A stretch of 11,745 nt of DNA from Galdieria sulphuraria. Its lineage: Eukaryota; Rhodophyta; Bangiophyceae; Galdieriales; Galdieriaceae. The stretch spans positions 151,362-163,106 of the forward strand of contig NW_005178442.1 of NCBI RefSeq assembly GCF_000341285.1, written 5' to 3'. The notes beneath the pieces were generated by a model. The model ran no database searches and was not told where the DNA came from. It saw nothing but the letters and a program-made list of their open reading frames with translations. A program made the translations under genes and the position numbers. Below, one piece after another: positions 1-8,644 of this stretch (its first letter is position 1; each line of letters starts with the position of its first letter).

Positions 1-896
1 AGGATGATTGAACTTGTTGCTGGGGATCCAAACCAACCAACTGTTTGCTTGTTAGGAAAAGGAGTTTCGTTCGATAGTGGCGGACTTGATATTAAATCTG
101 CTTCAGGTATGAGACTTATGAAGAAAGATATGGGTGGAGCTGCTCATGCTTTTGGACTCGCTTCAATGATATTGTCTTCTAAGTATGTTTGTCTGGGCGC
201 TTGTGACTATTGTTATCTTATAATTCTTTTAGGCTACCGATTCATTTGCGTGTTATTATTTCTGCAGTTGAAAATGCCGTAGATGGAGAGTCTTATCGAC
301 CTGGTGATATTATAAAAGCTCGAAATGGTTTGACTACGGAAGTTTGTAATACGGACGCGGAAGGTCGTTTGATCCTTGCAGACGCCCTCGTTTATGGATG
401 TGAATTTTCACCAGAACTTATTGTTGATTTTGCAACTCTTACTGGTGCAGCAAGAGTAGCTCTCGGGACAGATGTAGCAGTTTTCTTCAGTAACAATGAT
501 CGGACCGCAGAGAAACTTGGTGAAGCTGCTGTTCAAGTAGATGATCCTGTTTGGAGATTACCTTTGTATTCTGGATATCGTGCACAACTAGATTCGAAAC
601 TTGCGGACTTGAAAAATATAGGTAAGTATCTCTATTGATGTCATAAAGTTTTGTTAAACAGCGACAATTATTCAGGAGAAGGTAGTACTGGAGGCTATGG
701 AGGTGCTATTTTAGCAGCCTTGTATTTGAAGGAGTTTGTTACTTGTTCTGTTCCGTGGATTCATTTTGATATCATGGCGTATAATTTAGCTTCAAAACCT
801 GGAAAACCTGAAGGTGGTGAGGCCATGGGAATGCGTGCCGTATTTCGGCTTCTTCAAGACAAATATGGAAATCCAAGTCATTTAGGAATGATATGA
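1..896 (+). CDS. Leucyl aminopeptidase, peptidase family M17 (3' part, three exons)
   Basis: Two-metal aminopeptidase that removes N-terminal residues from peptides. The CDS enters the window already open (frame 1, Arg first), so the N-terminal half lies outside. Exons are 1-182, 233-621 and 676-896 (TGA), giving 263 visible residues. Introns 183-232 (50 nt, GTATGT...TTTTAG) and 622-675 (54 nt, GTAAGT...TTCAG) join in phase and restore the family sequence. Metal and active-site residues of M17 are all present: K20, D25 and K32 in the [10 protein letters not shown] block, D43 in KKDMGG, and D102, E104 and R106 in the signature NTDAEGRL. The C-terminus has the expected [10 protein letters not shown] and [10 protein letters not shown] blocks. 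The MKKDMGGAA form and C-terminal wording resemble proteobacterial M17 proteins more than plant or animal cytosolic LAP, so a bacterial origin is possible. That is my inference from memory of the family. Reading straight through either intron hits stops, so the splicing is well supported. Confidence 0.93.
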
Positions 897-1233
897 GTGG
901 CTGATTGTTTCAAATAATAAAATATAGTTTTGAGATATCATTCATCTTTTGCTACTCTCAAGTTGGCTCCCAGTAAATGAACTTGAAAGGCGAGAGTTTG
1001 GATAATGTTAAGAGTGATTATCCTAGCAGTGAACCAACCTTATCCTAGTAATGAGTTGACAATCTCAACTTGTGTACCGAGATTGAAAAGTAACATCATT
1101 ATCATTGCTTTCGTACTTGAAAGCAAGCATCTTATTTCTTAAAAAGGAAAATAGCAAAAAGAGATATAGTTGTACTCATACAGAAAGCTGTTGATAAACA
1201 ATTCGTATGGACCGCCAAGTGTTCGTTTATGAG

Positions 1234-1259
<26 letters not shown>
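897..1259. other. Intergenic region between two convergent genes
   Basis: This stretch lies between the stop of the aminopeptidase gene (+) and the stop of the coiled-coil gene (-), so it should hold both 3' UTRs. An AATAAA-like string (AATAATAAAAT, about 913-923) follows the aminopeptidase stop by about 20 bases and may be its polyadenylation signal. I see no tRNA or other RNA gene. On the minus strand a frame stays open through the microsatellite to about 1140 if an alternative splice site of the coiled-coil gene is used; see that entry. Confidence 0.6.

Positions 1260-1264
<5 letters not shown>
1238..1264. repeat. (ATT)9 trinucleotide microsatellite
   Basis: Nine perfect ATT units on the plus strand, AAT/TAA on the minus strand. 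In the minus-strand coiled-coil gene the last sense codon (CAA) ends inside the repeat. The repeat then reads as eight consecutive in-frame TAA codons, the first of which is the predicted stop, so changes in repeat number would not alter that protein. Confidence 0.97.
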
Positions 1265-1635
1265 GACAAGAAGGTCGTTCATATTTCTCCAAAGATTTCC
1301 GCAGACTAGCTATATAAACAGCGTTGCTTAGTGATTTTATCTTCTCTTTTCCGTACTACTTACTTATTGTGGAGTCCTTTCTCTTTATTTCTTCCCTTGC
1401 AGTCCGGAATAAAACAGATATGTTATATAACAAGATTTCCTTCTCTGTTTGTAACCTTGCTCTCTCAGCTTCGATTCTTGAAATCTCTAGTTTGAGTTTC
1501 TCTAGAATATCAATTATCAACAGAATACGCTCAGGATACGTCTATAAACTCACCATAGTCTTCTCGAGTTATTTCGCTCTTCTCCATCGATTCAAAATAT
1601 ACGGTATTTCCTTTATACGCCAAATTGCATTTCAT
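1260..1635 (-). CDS. Small coiled-coil protein, three exons, not recognised
   Basis: Exons on the minus strand are 1635-1554, 1501-1364 and 1309-1260 (TAA), giving 89 residues. Introns are 1553-1502 (52 nt, GTGAGT...TTCTAG) and 1363-1310 (54 nt, GTAAGT...TATAG with an ACTAAG branch-like motif); both join in phase. From about residue 28 the protein is a continuous, charged, heptad-patterned helix: it opens EKLKLEISRIEAERARL, passes EKEILLYNISVLF and EEIKRKD, and ends in LRKSLEKYE. I expect a coiled-coil adaptor or subunit but cannot name the family. The start is uncertain: ATG 1635 has A at -3, ATG 1587 is in the same frame and would give 73 residues, and an upstream exon is not excluded. A second acceptor four bases downstream (exon start 1305) would instead give a poly-asparagine tail through the microsatellite. 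The plus strand opposite is also open, which hides this gene. Confidence 0.65.
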
Positions 1636-2753
1636 TATGTTACTTTGTGGATGCTTTTGATGGACATCGTAAACATGTGATCATTATGACATAATTAATT
1701 TTCTTCATTCATAGTGAGCATTTGTAATCCTACATAGATTGCACGGTTTGGGTCTCACAAACAATTTCACTAGAGCCAACTCCTATCTCTTTAGGATATC
1801 ATATGCATATGATAGAGCCATAATCTTATGGTTCTTTGAACACTGCAAACTAGAGTTGTTTCCATAAAAGCGATTCGTAGTATTTGCAGTTTCTGAAAAG
1901 AATTCTTGCTACAACATTTATTAGAACGTGGAAAGTTTCAAGAAAATACAAACGAAATAGACTGGCACTTGGCTTGTGTCAAAGGATATCAAAGTATTGG
2001 CAAGTCCAATGCCAAGCTATGGCTTTCATCTGCATTGACATGATGACTCTTTGTTCATGAAAATGTTCAAACAAAGAAAAAATAAACAAAAAATAAGTTC
2101 TTGATACTATTTTCCAATGTGAAGAATATAAACATTTGCCAATCTTTCTACTCAGGTCTTGAAGTTAAGTATGGAAGAACACAAAGTAAAATAGACTATT
2201 TAGATTGAACCATATCCATCCTTCTACAAGACTTCAATCTGTCGCGTCAAGACCATCCAAACCAACATTTTTCTGTGAGATCACTTAAAGCCTAATTGTA
2301 CATGATAACTACATTGTTTTCAATAAATACAAGTCTCCTGCATCAAAACCAGAAGAATATCATTTCACTAACTGTCATATTCTTTGGTCCACAAAAGACT
2401 TTCATCTTGCAATTCATTGTGAATGGCACAAAAAATGCAACTTGCTTATCGCCACATATTATTTGTACCAGAGCAAACTAGTCGCCAAACTATGTTTCAC
2501 GGCAACAGCATAACAAGTTTCTTCGACAAGACATTATTGTCTAAACTTGTATTCAATTCTTACAAGACCAAAAACCAAAAGACACTCAAGTTCACCGTTT
2601 CAAAGGTTTGTGGTCACAAAATGATACAAATAATAAGAGACGTGACTTCACACAGTAGTACTCCTTGTTTGAGTATATTTCAGAAAATTGAGAAATAATC
2701 AACTACTTCAAGTTCTTCTTCAAAGTTACGCCAAGTTAGTTTTCATAGACAAG
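1636..2753. other. Region between two divergent genes, no supported gene
   Basis: This stretch separates the start of the minus-strand coiled-coil gene from the first likely ATG of the plus-strand gene at 2754, so both promoters should lie here; I see no clear core promoter. Plus-strand frames stay open at about 1906-2042 (with LLERGKFQENTNEIDWHL) and 2423-2698 (ATG to TAA, 91 codons), but neither matches anything I know and neither joins the next gene by a convincing splice pair. The second could be an upstream exon or 5' leader. An 11-base word (TCGCGTCAAGA) occurs near 2241 and again near 2896 inside the next gene, which may be chance or an old duplication. Confidence 0.4.
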
Positions 2754-3791
2754 ATGATTGAATTGTACAGAAAGTTGTGTCAAAATGCATCCTACATATT
2801 ACTTTTCTCTATCATTTGTGGTCCAAAAGTTGTCATTCCGTCGCTTTGCGATAAACTCTTGAGAAATATGAAGTATGTGAACTTTTCTGAAAACTTTCGC
2901 GTCAAGATGACGAATATACCTCCACCACCACATGAGACTGTTGCTTTAGGAGTTGATCACTTCGCTTATGAACAACTTACAGTCGGAATACTAAGAGATG
3001 CGGTGTTGGAGTTTGTCACCATCCAGAAACTGTGGTTACCACTGGAACCACGAATAAACGAGTTTCGTTGGTATGTATTGTAACAAGTCTGACGGATATT
3101 TCACATATGTGCACAAGATATCTGATATATTGGCCACAGCAATTCACTGTTCCCTGACTTGTACTTTACGGACCAAACTTAAATATTTGATAGGGCACTA
3201 AAAAGTACGCTTCTCGGCAAACCATCCTGGAGAGTTAATCTGAACAGATGGTGTCCGTTTTGGTTCAGTTTCAACACCTATGAGTTATGGGATCCGAACA
3301 GCAAAAAACCTCTGCGTGTACTTCATACTGACGAAACTTTATCTGATCTTTTGATCGAGCATACAAAAGCACCAAGAAGAGTCTTTTTCTTTGTGGAGGA
3401 GTTGAAAACCCAACTTCAGTGGAAGCCAAAGGTATGCCAATATTCGTTCTTTACTCTGTGGTTTTGCTGAGCACAGTTGAAATCAAAACAGATTTCTTAC
3501 AAAGATAATATGTTGAAAACAAACTATCGAGATAGGAATACAACAAACTCTGACAAGAAAGCGGACGAAGAAAAAATGCTGATGACGCTGTCCAACTGGG
3601 ACAGCTGCTCTGATACAAAATGCCAAATGCAATGGAAACAATCACCTATTCAAAGTCTTTCTTTTGTGACTTGCTTTAGTTACCCTGTTCTAGTGCCAAT
3701 AGTTCTACCAGTTTACACTGTCTTTGGGGTAAATACCGCTGGCTTAGACCCACTAAGATATGGAGCAACTCCCGAAAACAGTCAGTCATAA
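2754..3791 (+). CDS. Unrecognised three-exon protein with C-terminal hydrophobic segment
   Basis: Exons are 2754-3070, 3194-3431 and 3477-3791 (TAA), giving 289 residues. Intron 1 (3071-3193, 123 nt, GTATGT...GATAG) splits a Trp codon; intron 2 (3432-3476, 45 nt, GTATGC...CACAG) is phase 0. All three exons are long open frames that agree in phase, which is the main evidence. Residues 54-60 contain IPPPPHE. Residues 61-185 look globular, with LPLEPRINEFRW at the first junction, then RWCPFWFSFNTYELWDP and RRVFFFVEELKTQLQW. Residues about 190-220 are polar and Lys/Asp-rich; residues 246-269 are hydrophobic, one possible membrane segment. No family recognised. The start is uncertain: Met39 (2868) and Met52 (2907) are in frame and the frame is open back to 2688. 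The 3' end is also uncertain, because a 53-nt intron (GTAAAT from 3730 to an AAACAG acceptor at 3782) could replace the last codons. Intron 1 is longer than the others here and may hide a tiny exon. Confidence 0.6.
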
Positions 3792-6097
3792 CACAACCAA
3801 GTATCTGTGTGCAAGTCTTCCTGAGGATTTACGTTATCTATTCTGTTTGATTACGTGAATGAAAATGTTTCAATACGTGCCCTAACTGTGGGCTCTTTGT
3901 TTTTCTATTTCTCTGACCATCAACATCTCTCTTTCAAACAGCACATTTATCCAAACCTGATTCTTTACCTATCTATCTGTCTTGAAATAAGGTTTTAAGA
4001 AACCAAGTAATGAATAGTCTGGTATCTTTCTAAAAAAACTCATTCTAACACTAAACTTATTGTTGTTGCTTCGGTTAGATGTGTTGGAAAAACTTAGGAA
4101 ATTGTTACCATTTCCACTCAGAATATCCCAGACTCACAAGATTTCCAAAATGATGATGAGAAACGTTGTTGCAATATCACACTAGACTCTAGTTTGTTCG
4201 AGACAGCACATGTAATATTATCAAGCAACATGTGCTATAAATACTAAAGGAGTGCTTTGACCAAAGACTTGCCTATTTGCTTTAGAATATGGGACTTTTT
4301 TCAGCTTCCGAAGAAAATGGCCTTGTTTCGAAAGCAGCAAATCAATGCAAAGTAGAAGGGTGTTGATCAAGTCAAAAACTCTTTTTTTAAGGATTCAATA
4401 ACTTTTGGATGCAGCTTTTTTGCTGATTAACTCGGAGTCTCTGATTTGTTGTTCTGTGTCCAGCTAGTAGATATGATCTCATTTGTATGCTCAAGTGAGA
4501 AAAGCAAAAAGAAGCAAAGCGTAACTTTTATTCTAAAGTGTTTTGCCTTGAAGAACATAGAGTCGAGAAACATTTCCTAAGACTTACTATGGTATAGAGA
4601 AAGATATTTTTTTGTCATTCCAAAGTATTTTGATATTCCCCACCTAGGTTTTGCAGCTGCTTATGAAACTCGCGTCTTATTGCATATACTTATAGTATAA
4701 AATAAGAAGAATAGAAGTGATATTTCCGATCATAAAAAAAACTTAGTTCATAAAATAAGATAAAGTTTATACTGGCTCCTCTTTCATTCCTTTCATAGGC
4801 TCCTGTCCATCTGCTTGACCTCAATAAAGTCACTCGATGATTTAAAGTAACTTAAAAAACCAACCATTTATCAAGTTCTCGTATAGATATACGCAATCTA
4901 TCGTCAACATCAACGACAATCTACTTGTATGCAAAGAGAGACTTGTGTACTTAATTTTCACGTTTACTTGTGTTTCGTTGTGCAGGATTCAGGTTTCGTA
5001 ATATTAAATCAACTCGAGATAACTTTTGCATTACTTAGATTCCATCAATAACAGGTTTTTGTTATGTATCCGAATCCAAAAAATTGGAAACGAAGCGAAC
5101 CTTGATAACCAGTTATAATTAGATGTTTGACTTGACAATCGCAATGCAGGAATCTTACGTGATGGTGCGTTATAAGTGAGTTAATACGATGCGAAATAAA
5201 AGACTCTAAGAGAATTGTCGCTAAACAATTTTAAGAAATTTCATACAAATTTAATATCGATGCCAGTTAATCTTAGACACTGTATCGAGAAACCTCACTT
5301 CTTGCTCTCAAGATATTCGCAATGAAAACTTGTTTCTGCCACAATTCAGTGACAATTTACTTTCAAAGAATTCATCCAGCCATATAAAGTAAATATAGTC
5401 TTCTTTTGCAATCCTTCTAATATAATGCATTTTCATGCCATTGAAATCGAACACTATTCCTCAGGTTGAGAACTGAATTTTCCACAAGTTTGAAAAAGCT
5501 TTGTGTTGACAGTCAATCATAGATGACTTTCTAAACATTTTCAAGGGACTCGTCAGCTTGGAGCCCTCAAAAACCCTCAACAATGCAGTAAAGAGCACCA
5601 CAGTCTGAGAACATAGAGATAAGTTTTCTTCATTTGTACTTTTTTTCGACTAGGTTTTTCTTCATTCAATTTCGATTATCTTTAAAACGTGTAGAAATTT
5701 CTGCGATATACATGTTAGCTTTTATTTGCGACTTTGTGCACAATATGTAAAGAGAGTGGATATGAAAAATTGATGACCTTTGGTCGTCTAAAATAGGATG
5801 TGTGAATACGGAATTTGTTGAAAGACTGAAATCCAATTTTTGTCAAGTAGACTTCTTTGGCATATATATAGCCTGGTTACTGTTTTCACAAGATATGGTT
5901 CCATAATAATACAAGTTATCTTAAGTTACGGCTTAACCAAGGGTGAGAGGTAGCAGTCAACTCTTTCACTTGCTGTAGGAATGGGAGACAGTTTCAAACT
6001 GTAATTTTCGCTACTTTAGGTTGAATTATTGCAGAACATTTGTAATATGCAAATTTTAGATGAGTGAATGTAAGAATTAGGCTTTATATTCCCAAGA
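3792..6097. other. Gene-poor region, no supported gene
   Basis: About 2.3 kb in which I find no gene I can defend. Weak signs only. (1) After a TATAAATA at 4236-4243, an ATG at 4289 opens a 21-codon stretch (MGLFSASEENGLVSK...) ending at a GTAGAA donor; a CAG acceptor at 4461-4463 would join it in phase to 38 codons ending at TAA 4578-4580, for a 59-aa protein. (2) A 54-codon plus-strand frame lies at about 3824-3996, with a good pyrimidine tract and AAACAG at about 3900-3941. (3) A 60-codon minus-strand frame lies at about 5470-5650. Frames of this length are expected by chance at this base composition. I see no tRNA, rRNA, long repeat or mobile element ends. Confidence 0.4.
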
Positions 6098-6412
6098 TCA
6101 ATTATCTCGGCGAGATAGATCTGAAAACTCGAACTGCAAATATGCGGGTGACAAATAAATAGGGTGTTCATATCCAACGGGGAGGACTATATTGGACTTG
6201 TAAAAATTACGAATTGCAGAGGAAAGTATGCTGTAGAAAGTATTGTTAGAATTTGGCTTCCAACTATAATGAGACTCATTCATCGTGGATGAGTATGTTG
6301 AAGTTTTAAGAAAGGTAATTAGAGAATATACAGTTAGTGTCCATGAGATTGGCTCTCCATAATCTATTATTTCTAGACTCTCATAGTGGAAGATTGAGTC
6401 TTCCAAGTTCAA
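6098..6412 (-). CDS. Possible exon or orphan ORF, 104 codons
   Basis: This stop-free frame contains GEPISWTLTVYSL, YSWKPNSNNTFYSIL and PVGYEHPIYLSPAYLQFEF, an amino-acid mix that reads like real protein, ending in TGA at 6098-6100. It begins at a TTG, with no upstream ATG in frame, so it would have to be a downstream exon. A GTAAGT donor at 6461 follows a short open stretch (KKINFKSVALKTAK, about 6510-6462), and an acceptor at 6381-6380 (TATGAG) would join the two in phase with an 82-nt intron; the first exon is not found. One frame of this length is expected by chance in a window this size, so it may be nothing. No family recognised. Confidence 0.28.
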   Translation of the reverse strand: MNLEDSIFHYESLEIIDYGEPISWTLTVYSLITFLKTSTYSSTMNESHYSWKPNSNNTFYSILSSAIRNFYKSNIVLPVGYEHPIYLSPAYLQFEFSDLSRRDN

Positions 6413-7519
6413 GTTTGTTAAATTCTCTCAACATAGACTCCATGGACCTCTTGTGACTTACTTTGGCTGTTTTCAACGCCACGCTTTTGAAGTTAATCTT
6501 CTTCGAGTCATCTCATGGCATGGTTTTTAATATATTGAACCTTTAAAAGATGAAAAATTCGCAGAGTTTCAGAGATAATCTGAGTAACTTGCTTTACTAA
6601 GACAGCATCATGAAAAGTTCATTGTAAAAAAGAAAAGTATCATGACAGATTCAAGCTCCTATTTACTAAACTATCGATGTTCCGTAGGCAAATGGAATGG
6701 AACTCTATGTTACTACCCTCTTATTTTAACGGAGGCGGTTTGTTATACTTGAAGATATAACATTGGGTTGTTAGAAATATTTCAAGCCGAAAGTTCATAT
6801 TAGATTATTGTTGAAAATTTCCCTTATAATAAAGTGGAAAGATGAATTAAATGATTCTTTTCATTTTCATCTCATTTTTCACAAGTTTCAATGAAAAAAT
6901 GCACCAGGATTCAAGTTTGGCGATTGAATGTGTCTTCACGAAAGCTTTTAGGTTGTAGGAGGTTTGTTTGACTGGATGCTAACAGTATTTGGAGTTCGAA
7001 TCGAAAGCGTAAAAGTGACTTGTTTACTTTCAATACCAATCTATGTATTTATCCAATTTATCATTAGGAAAGAAACAGGAACGAGTCTTACAGAGATATG
7101 ACGAGTTTATAAAGAGAGGACGAGTACTTTTGCCCGTTTGTCTATCCCAGAAGACAAAGTTCAACTATCTGTATTGTAGAGACTCGAGTCGCAATTTCAC
7201 CCTATTGTTCTGGTAGAATATTCTTTTTCCTCTAAACAATTGGATTGGTGTTGGTATGATATGTCATTAACTCCAAACTGTTATTGTAACTTTACTAAAT
7301 GTTATTTATTCATCTGTTTCACTGTGAGACTATACTTCACAATAAACCAGTCAATTTCAAACTTGAGAATATACTTAGACTACAATGACAACACACACTC
7401 GCTGCAAGTCGTATCCAACTTTGAGTATTGCTTCAAACTTTCAAAACCCCCTTTTGAGTTGTTTGGTTAAGAACAAGATAAAATGAAATATGTTGACACT
7501 AATAATCTTTTGCCTTTAG
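6413..7519. other. Region without a supported gene; one exon-like membrane segment
   Basis: The best stretch is plus-strand 6952-7101. It starts right after a CTTTTAG acceptor and carries a DWMLTVFGVRIESVKV run, then a single hydrophobic helix (CLLSIPIYVFIQFII) and a short polar tail before TGA. An ATG at 6976 would give 41 residues. A possible upstream ATG at about 6850 begins a hydrophobic, signal-like run (MILFIFISFF), but no splice with a normal donor connects the two in phase. A 76-codon plus frame at 7240-7470 starts at TTG and has Cys/Tyr/Asn-rich, low-quality wording. No RNA gene or repeat seen. Confidence 0.35.
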
Positions 7520-7747
7520 GTGAAGAAAAAGGCTAAAAAACTGGAGTACGATGTGAGAATATTCAACTCATACTTTCATAACCCAAAGTACAACAACTAC
7601 TAGACCACGGAAGCTTGGTTAGTAACTGTTTGGTACACGGGTAAAGTTTTTTTTGGACTTGACAAAGACAATTCGACGTTTTGTGTAAACAGGCGAGGAA
7701 CATATCCAAATGGCACCAGGAAAAAGAAAAACGTCACTTTTCTTTAG
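7520..7747 (+). pseudogene. Possible decayed coding fragment with one internal stop
   Basis: One frame runs 27 codons from 7520 (KKKAKKLEYDVRIFNSYFH), meets a single TAG at 7601-7603, and stays open for 47 more codons to TAG 7745-7747. The second half contains WLVTVWYTGKVFFGLDKDN and CVNRRGTYPNGTRKKKN. A VNRRG-x-x-P arrangement near the end of a DDE region occurs in piggyBac-like transposases, but the piece is too short and the resemblance too weak to name it. The first half begins directly after a CCTTTAG acceptor-like site. Alternatively part of it is intron: GTTAGT at 7619 to AACAG at 7692 would make a 75-nt intron, but the upstream TAG remains. I infer a gene remnant; chance is possible. 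Confidence 0.3.
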
Positions 7748-8070
7748 GGAAATAAAATATAACTATTGGTCTTTTTCCTTTACTACCAGAGTCTATCTTA
7801 TTGACTCATCACATTCAGGTAAATATTTAGCTCTCTCAAAGATAATATAGATTGGAAAATATCGTCTACTAGCGAAAGAAAGAATAACTCTAGAAAATTT
7901 GGAAAGAGAATATTTCATGTCCTCTTTGCACGTAAAAAAAAAAGGTAAATCGTGAAATATACGTGCTACGAAAAGCAAAAGCATCTCCACTTCTGCTGTT
8001 ATAACAGTCAAAACTCTCAAGTTCTTTACGTAAGATATAACCAAGACCTTTGTAACTTTTCCAATGCTAG
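7748..8070. other. Region upstream of the decayed NTPase copy, possibly former exons
   Basis: The plus strand has an open stretch at about 7813-7949 (with LKDNIDWKISSTSERKN and KFGKRIFHVLFARKKK) ending at a GTAAAT donor. A 63-nt intron to ATAACAG at 8007 would join it in phase to a short exon, 8008-8029. A GTAAGA donor at 8030 and CTAG at 8070 would then join phase 0 to the NTPase-like sequence starting at 8071. This chain keeps one frame but rests only on splice-site matching. The minus strand over 7793-8044 is also open for 83 codons, with nothing recognisable. An A10 run lies at about 7936-7945. Confidence 0.3.
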
Positions 8071-8374
8071 GATTGGATAATCGAACAAAGATTATACTTT
8101 GAAGGAAATATTACACTTTTTACACCGCAAGTTGATAGAATTGCTCCCGTTGAAGTTGGGAAAATGACCAGTTTGCACTTTCAAGCAGCTTTCCGAGGCT
8201 ATGTTAAGGCCAACGAAGGAAGATTCTCAGTTTGAGAACAAGTCAAAGGTAGTTGCAATAGAACTGAAACTTACCTTGCAAAGATAATGTTGGTCAAACT
8301 CAACTTTGTTGAAAGGCTTTAACGTCGCTAGAGAGTTGACAGAACTTCCTGACAACGCTATCTTTCTCCTATAG
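8071..8374 (+). pseudogene. Decayed partial copy of the P-loop NTPase N-terminal region
   Basis: This plus-strand remnant resembles residues about 40-150 of the 888-aa protein encoded on the other strand. In one frame it reads IAPVEVGKMTSLHFQAAF where the intact protein has YAPQMYGSGKSTFGENFQTF, then KANE for LANKE, a TGA at 8233-8235, then TYLAKIMLVKLNFVE for NETLYVKLNLVE. After a frame change near 8312 it reads ARELTELPDNAIFLL for KKALAEFPNGSELL. DNA matches include 17 of 21 bases across the VKLNxVE codons. The P-loop glycine/serine pattern is damaged, there is an in-frame stop, a shift and about 12 residues missing, and nothing matches the Walker B, nuclease-like or SAM regions. So it is a non-functional head fragment, tail-to-tail with the intact gene. 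The alignment is by eye. Confidence 0.5.
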
Positions 8375-8644
8375 CAACATAACTATGGTATCAAGATAAA
8401 TTCTATCTAGACCAGTTATTATACCAATAGCTTTTTAAATCTCCTTTAGTGGAATATTTTCTTCAATAAAACTCACTAAACATAAAAGACTCCATATCTC
8501 CTGTGAAAGCATTTGCTCAAAATCGAGTAAAGCAGGTCAACATCTTCAATGTTCGATAATAGAATAAAAGAAAATTTTGTATTTATCAGTTGCAAATACA
8601 ACGAATGAAACATATTGAAAAAATGACAAAACTCTCAAATACAT
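8375..8644. other. 3' flank of the large NTPase gene
   Basis: 270 bases between the decayed copy (+) and the stop of the intact gene (-). This should contain the 3' UTR of the intact gene. I see no continuing similarity to the NTPase gene on either strand and no other gene. Confidence 0.5.

Noticed and set aside
183-282. Continuation of the aminopeptidase frame past 182
   Set aside because: The sequence after 182 is an intron: the family sequence resumes only after the TTTTAG acceptor at 232.
1238-1264. ATT repeat as telomere or CRISPR-like repeat
   Set aside because: It is a simple trinucleotide microsatellite without spacers and with the wrong unit for a telomere.
1324-1680. 118-codon plus-strand open frame rich in Phe, Ser, Ile and Leu
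   Set aside because: It starts at TTG and is the complement of a better-supported spliced coiled-coil gene; its residue mix is what the antisense of a Lys/Glu-rich helix gives.
2340-2860. Repeated words such as TTTGGTCCACAAAAG and TGTGGTCCAAAAG as a diverged duplication
   Set aside because: The matching blocks are short and do not extend into an alignment by eye.
3451-3645. 64-codon minus-strand frame
   Set aside because: It lies antisense to the third exon of the plus-strand gene and has no splice or family support.
5470-5650. 60-codon minus-strand stop-free stretch following a CCTAG acceptor-like site
   Set aside because: Protein-like in places, but such lengths are expected by chance many times in this window and nothing is recognisable.
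7240-7470. 76-codon plus-strand frame
   Set aside because: TTG start, low-quality Cys/Tyr/Asn-rich wording, no splice partner; this length is common by chance at this base composition.
7520-7747. Firm naming as a piggyBac transposase
   Set aside because: Only one short string is reminiscent; no catalytic aspartates, terminal repeats or TTAA-flanked ends were seen.
7793-8044. 83-codon minus-strand frame
   Set aside because: No recognisable motif, starts at an arbitrary ATG, and overlaps a plus-strand chain of possible exons leading into the NTPase remnant.
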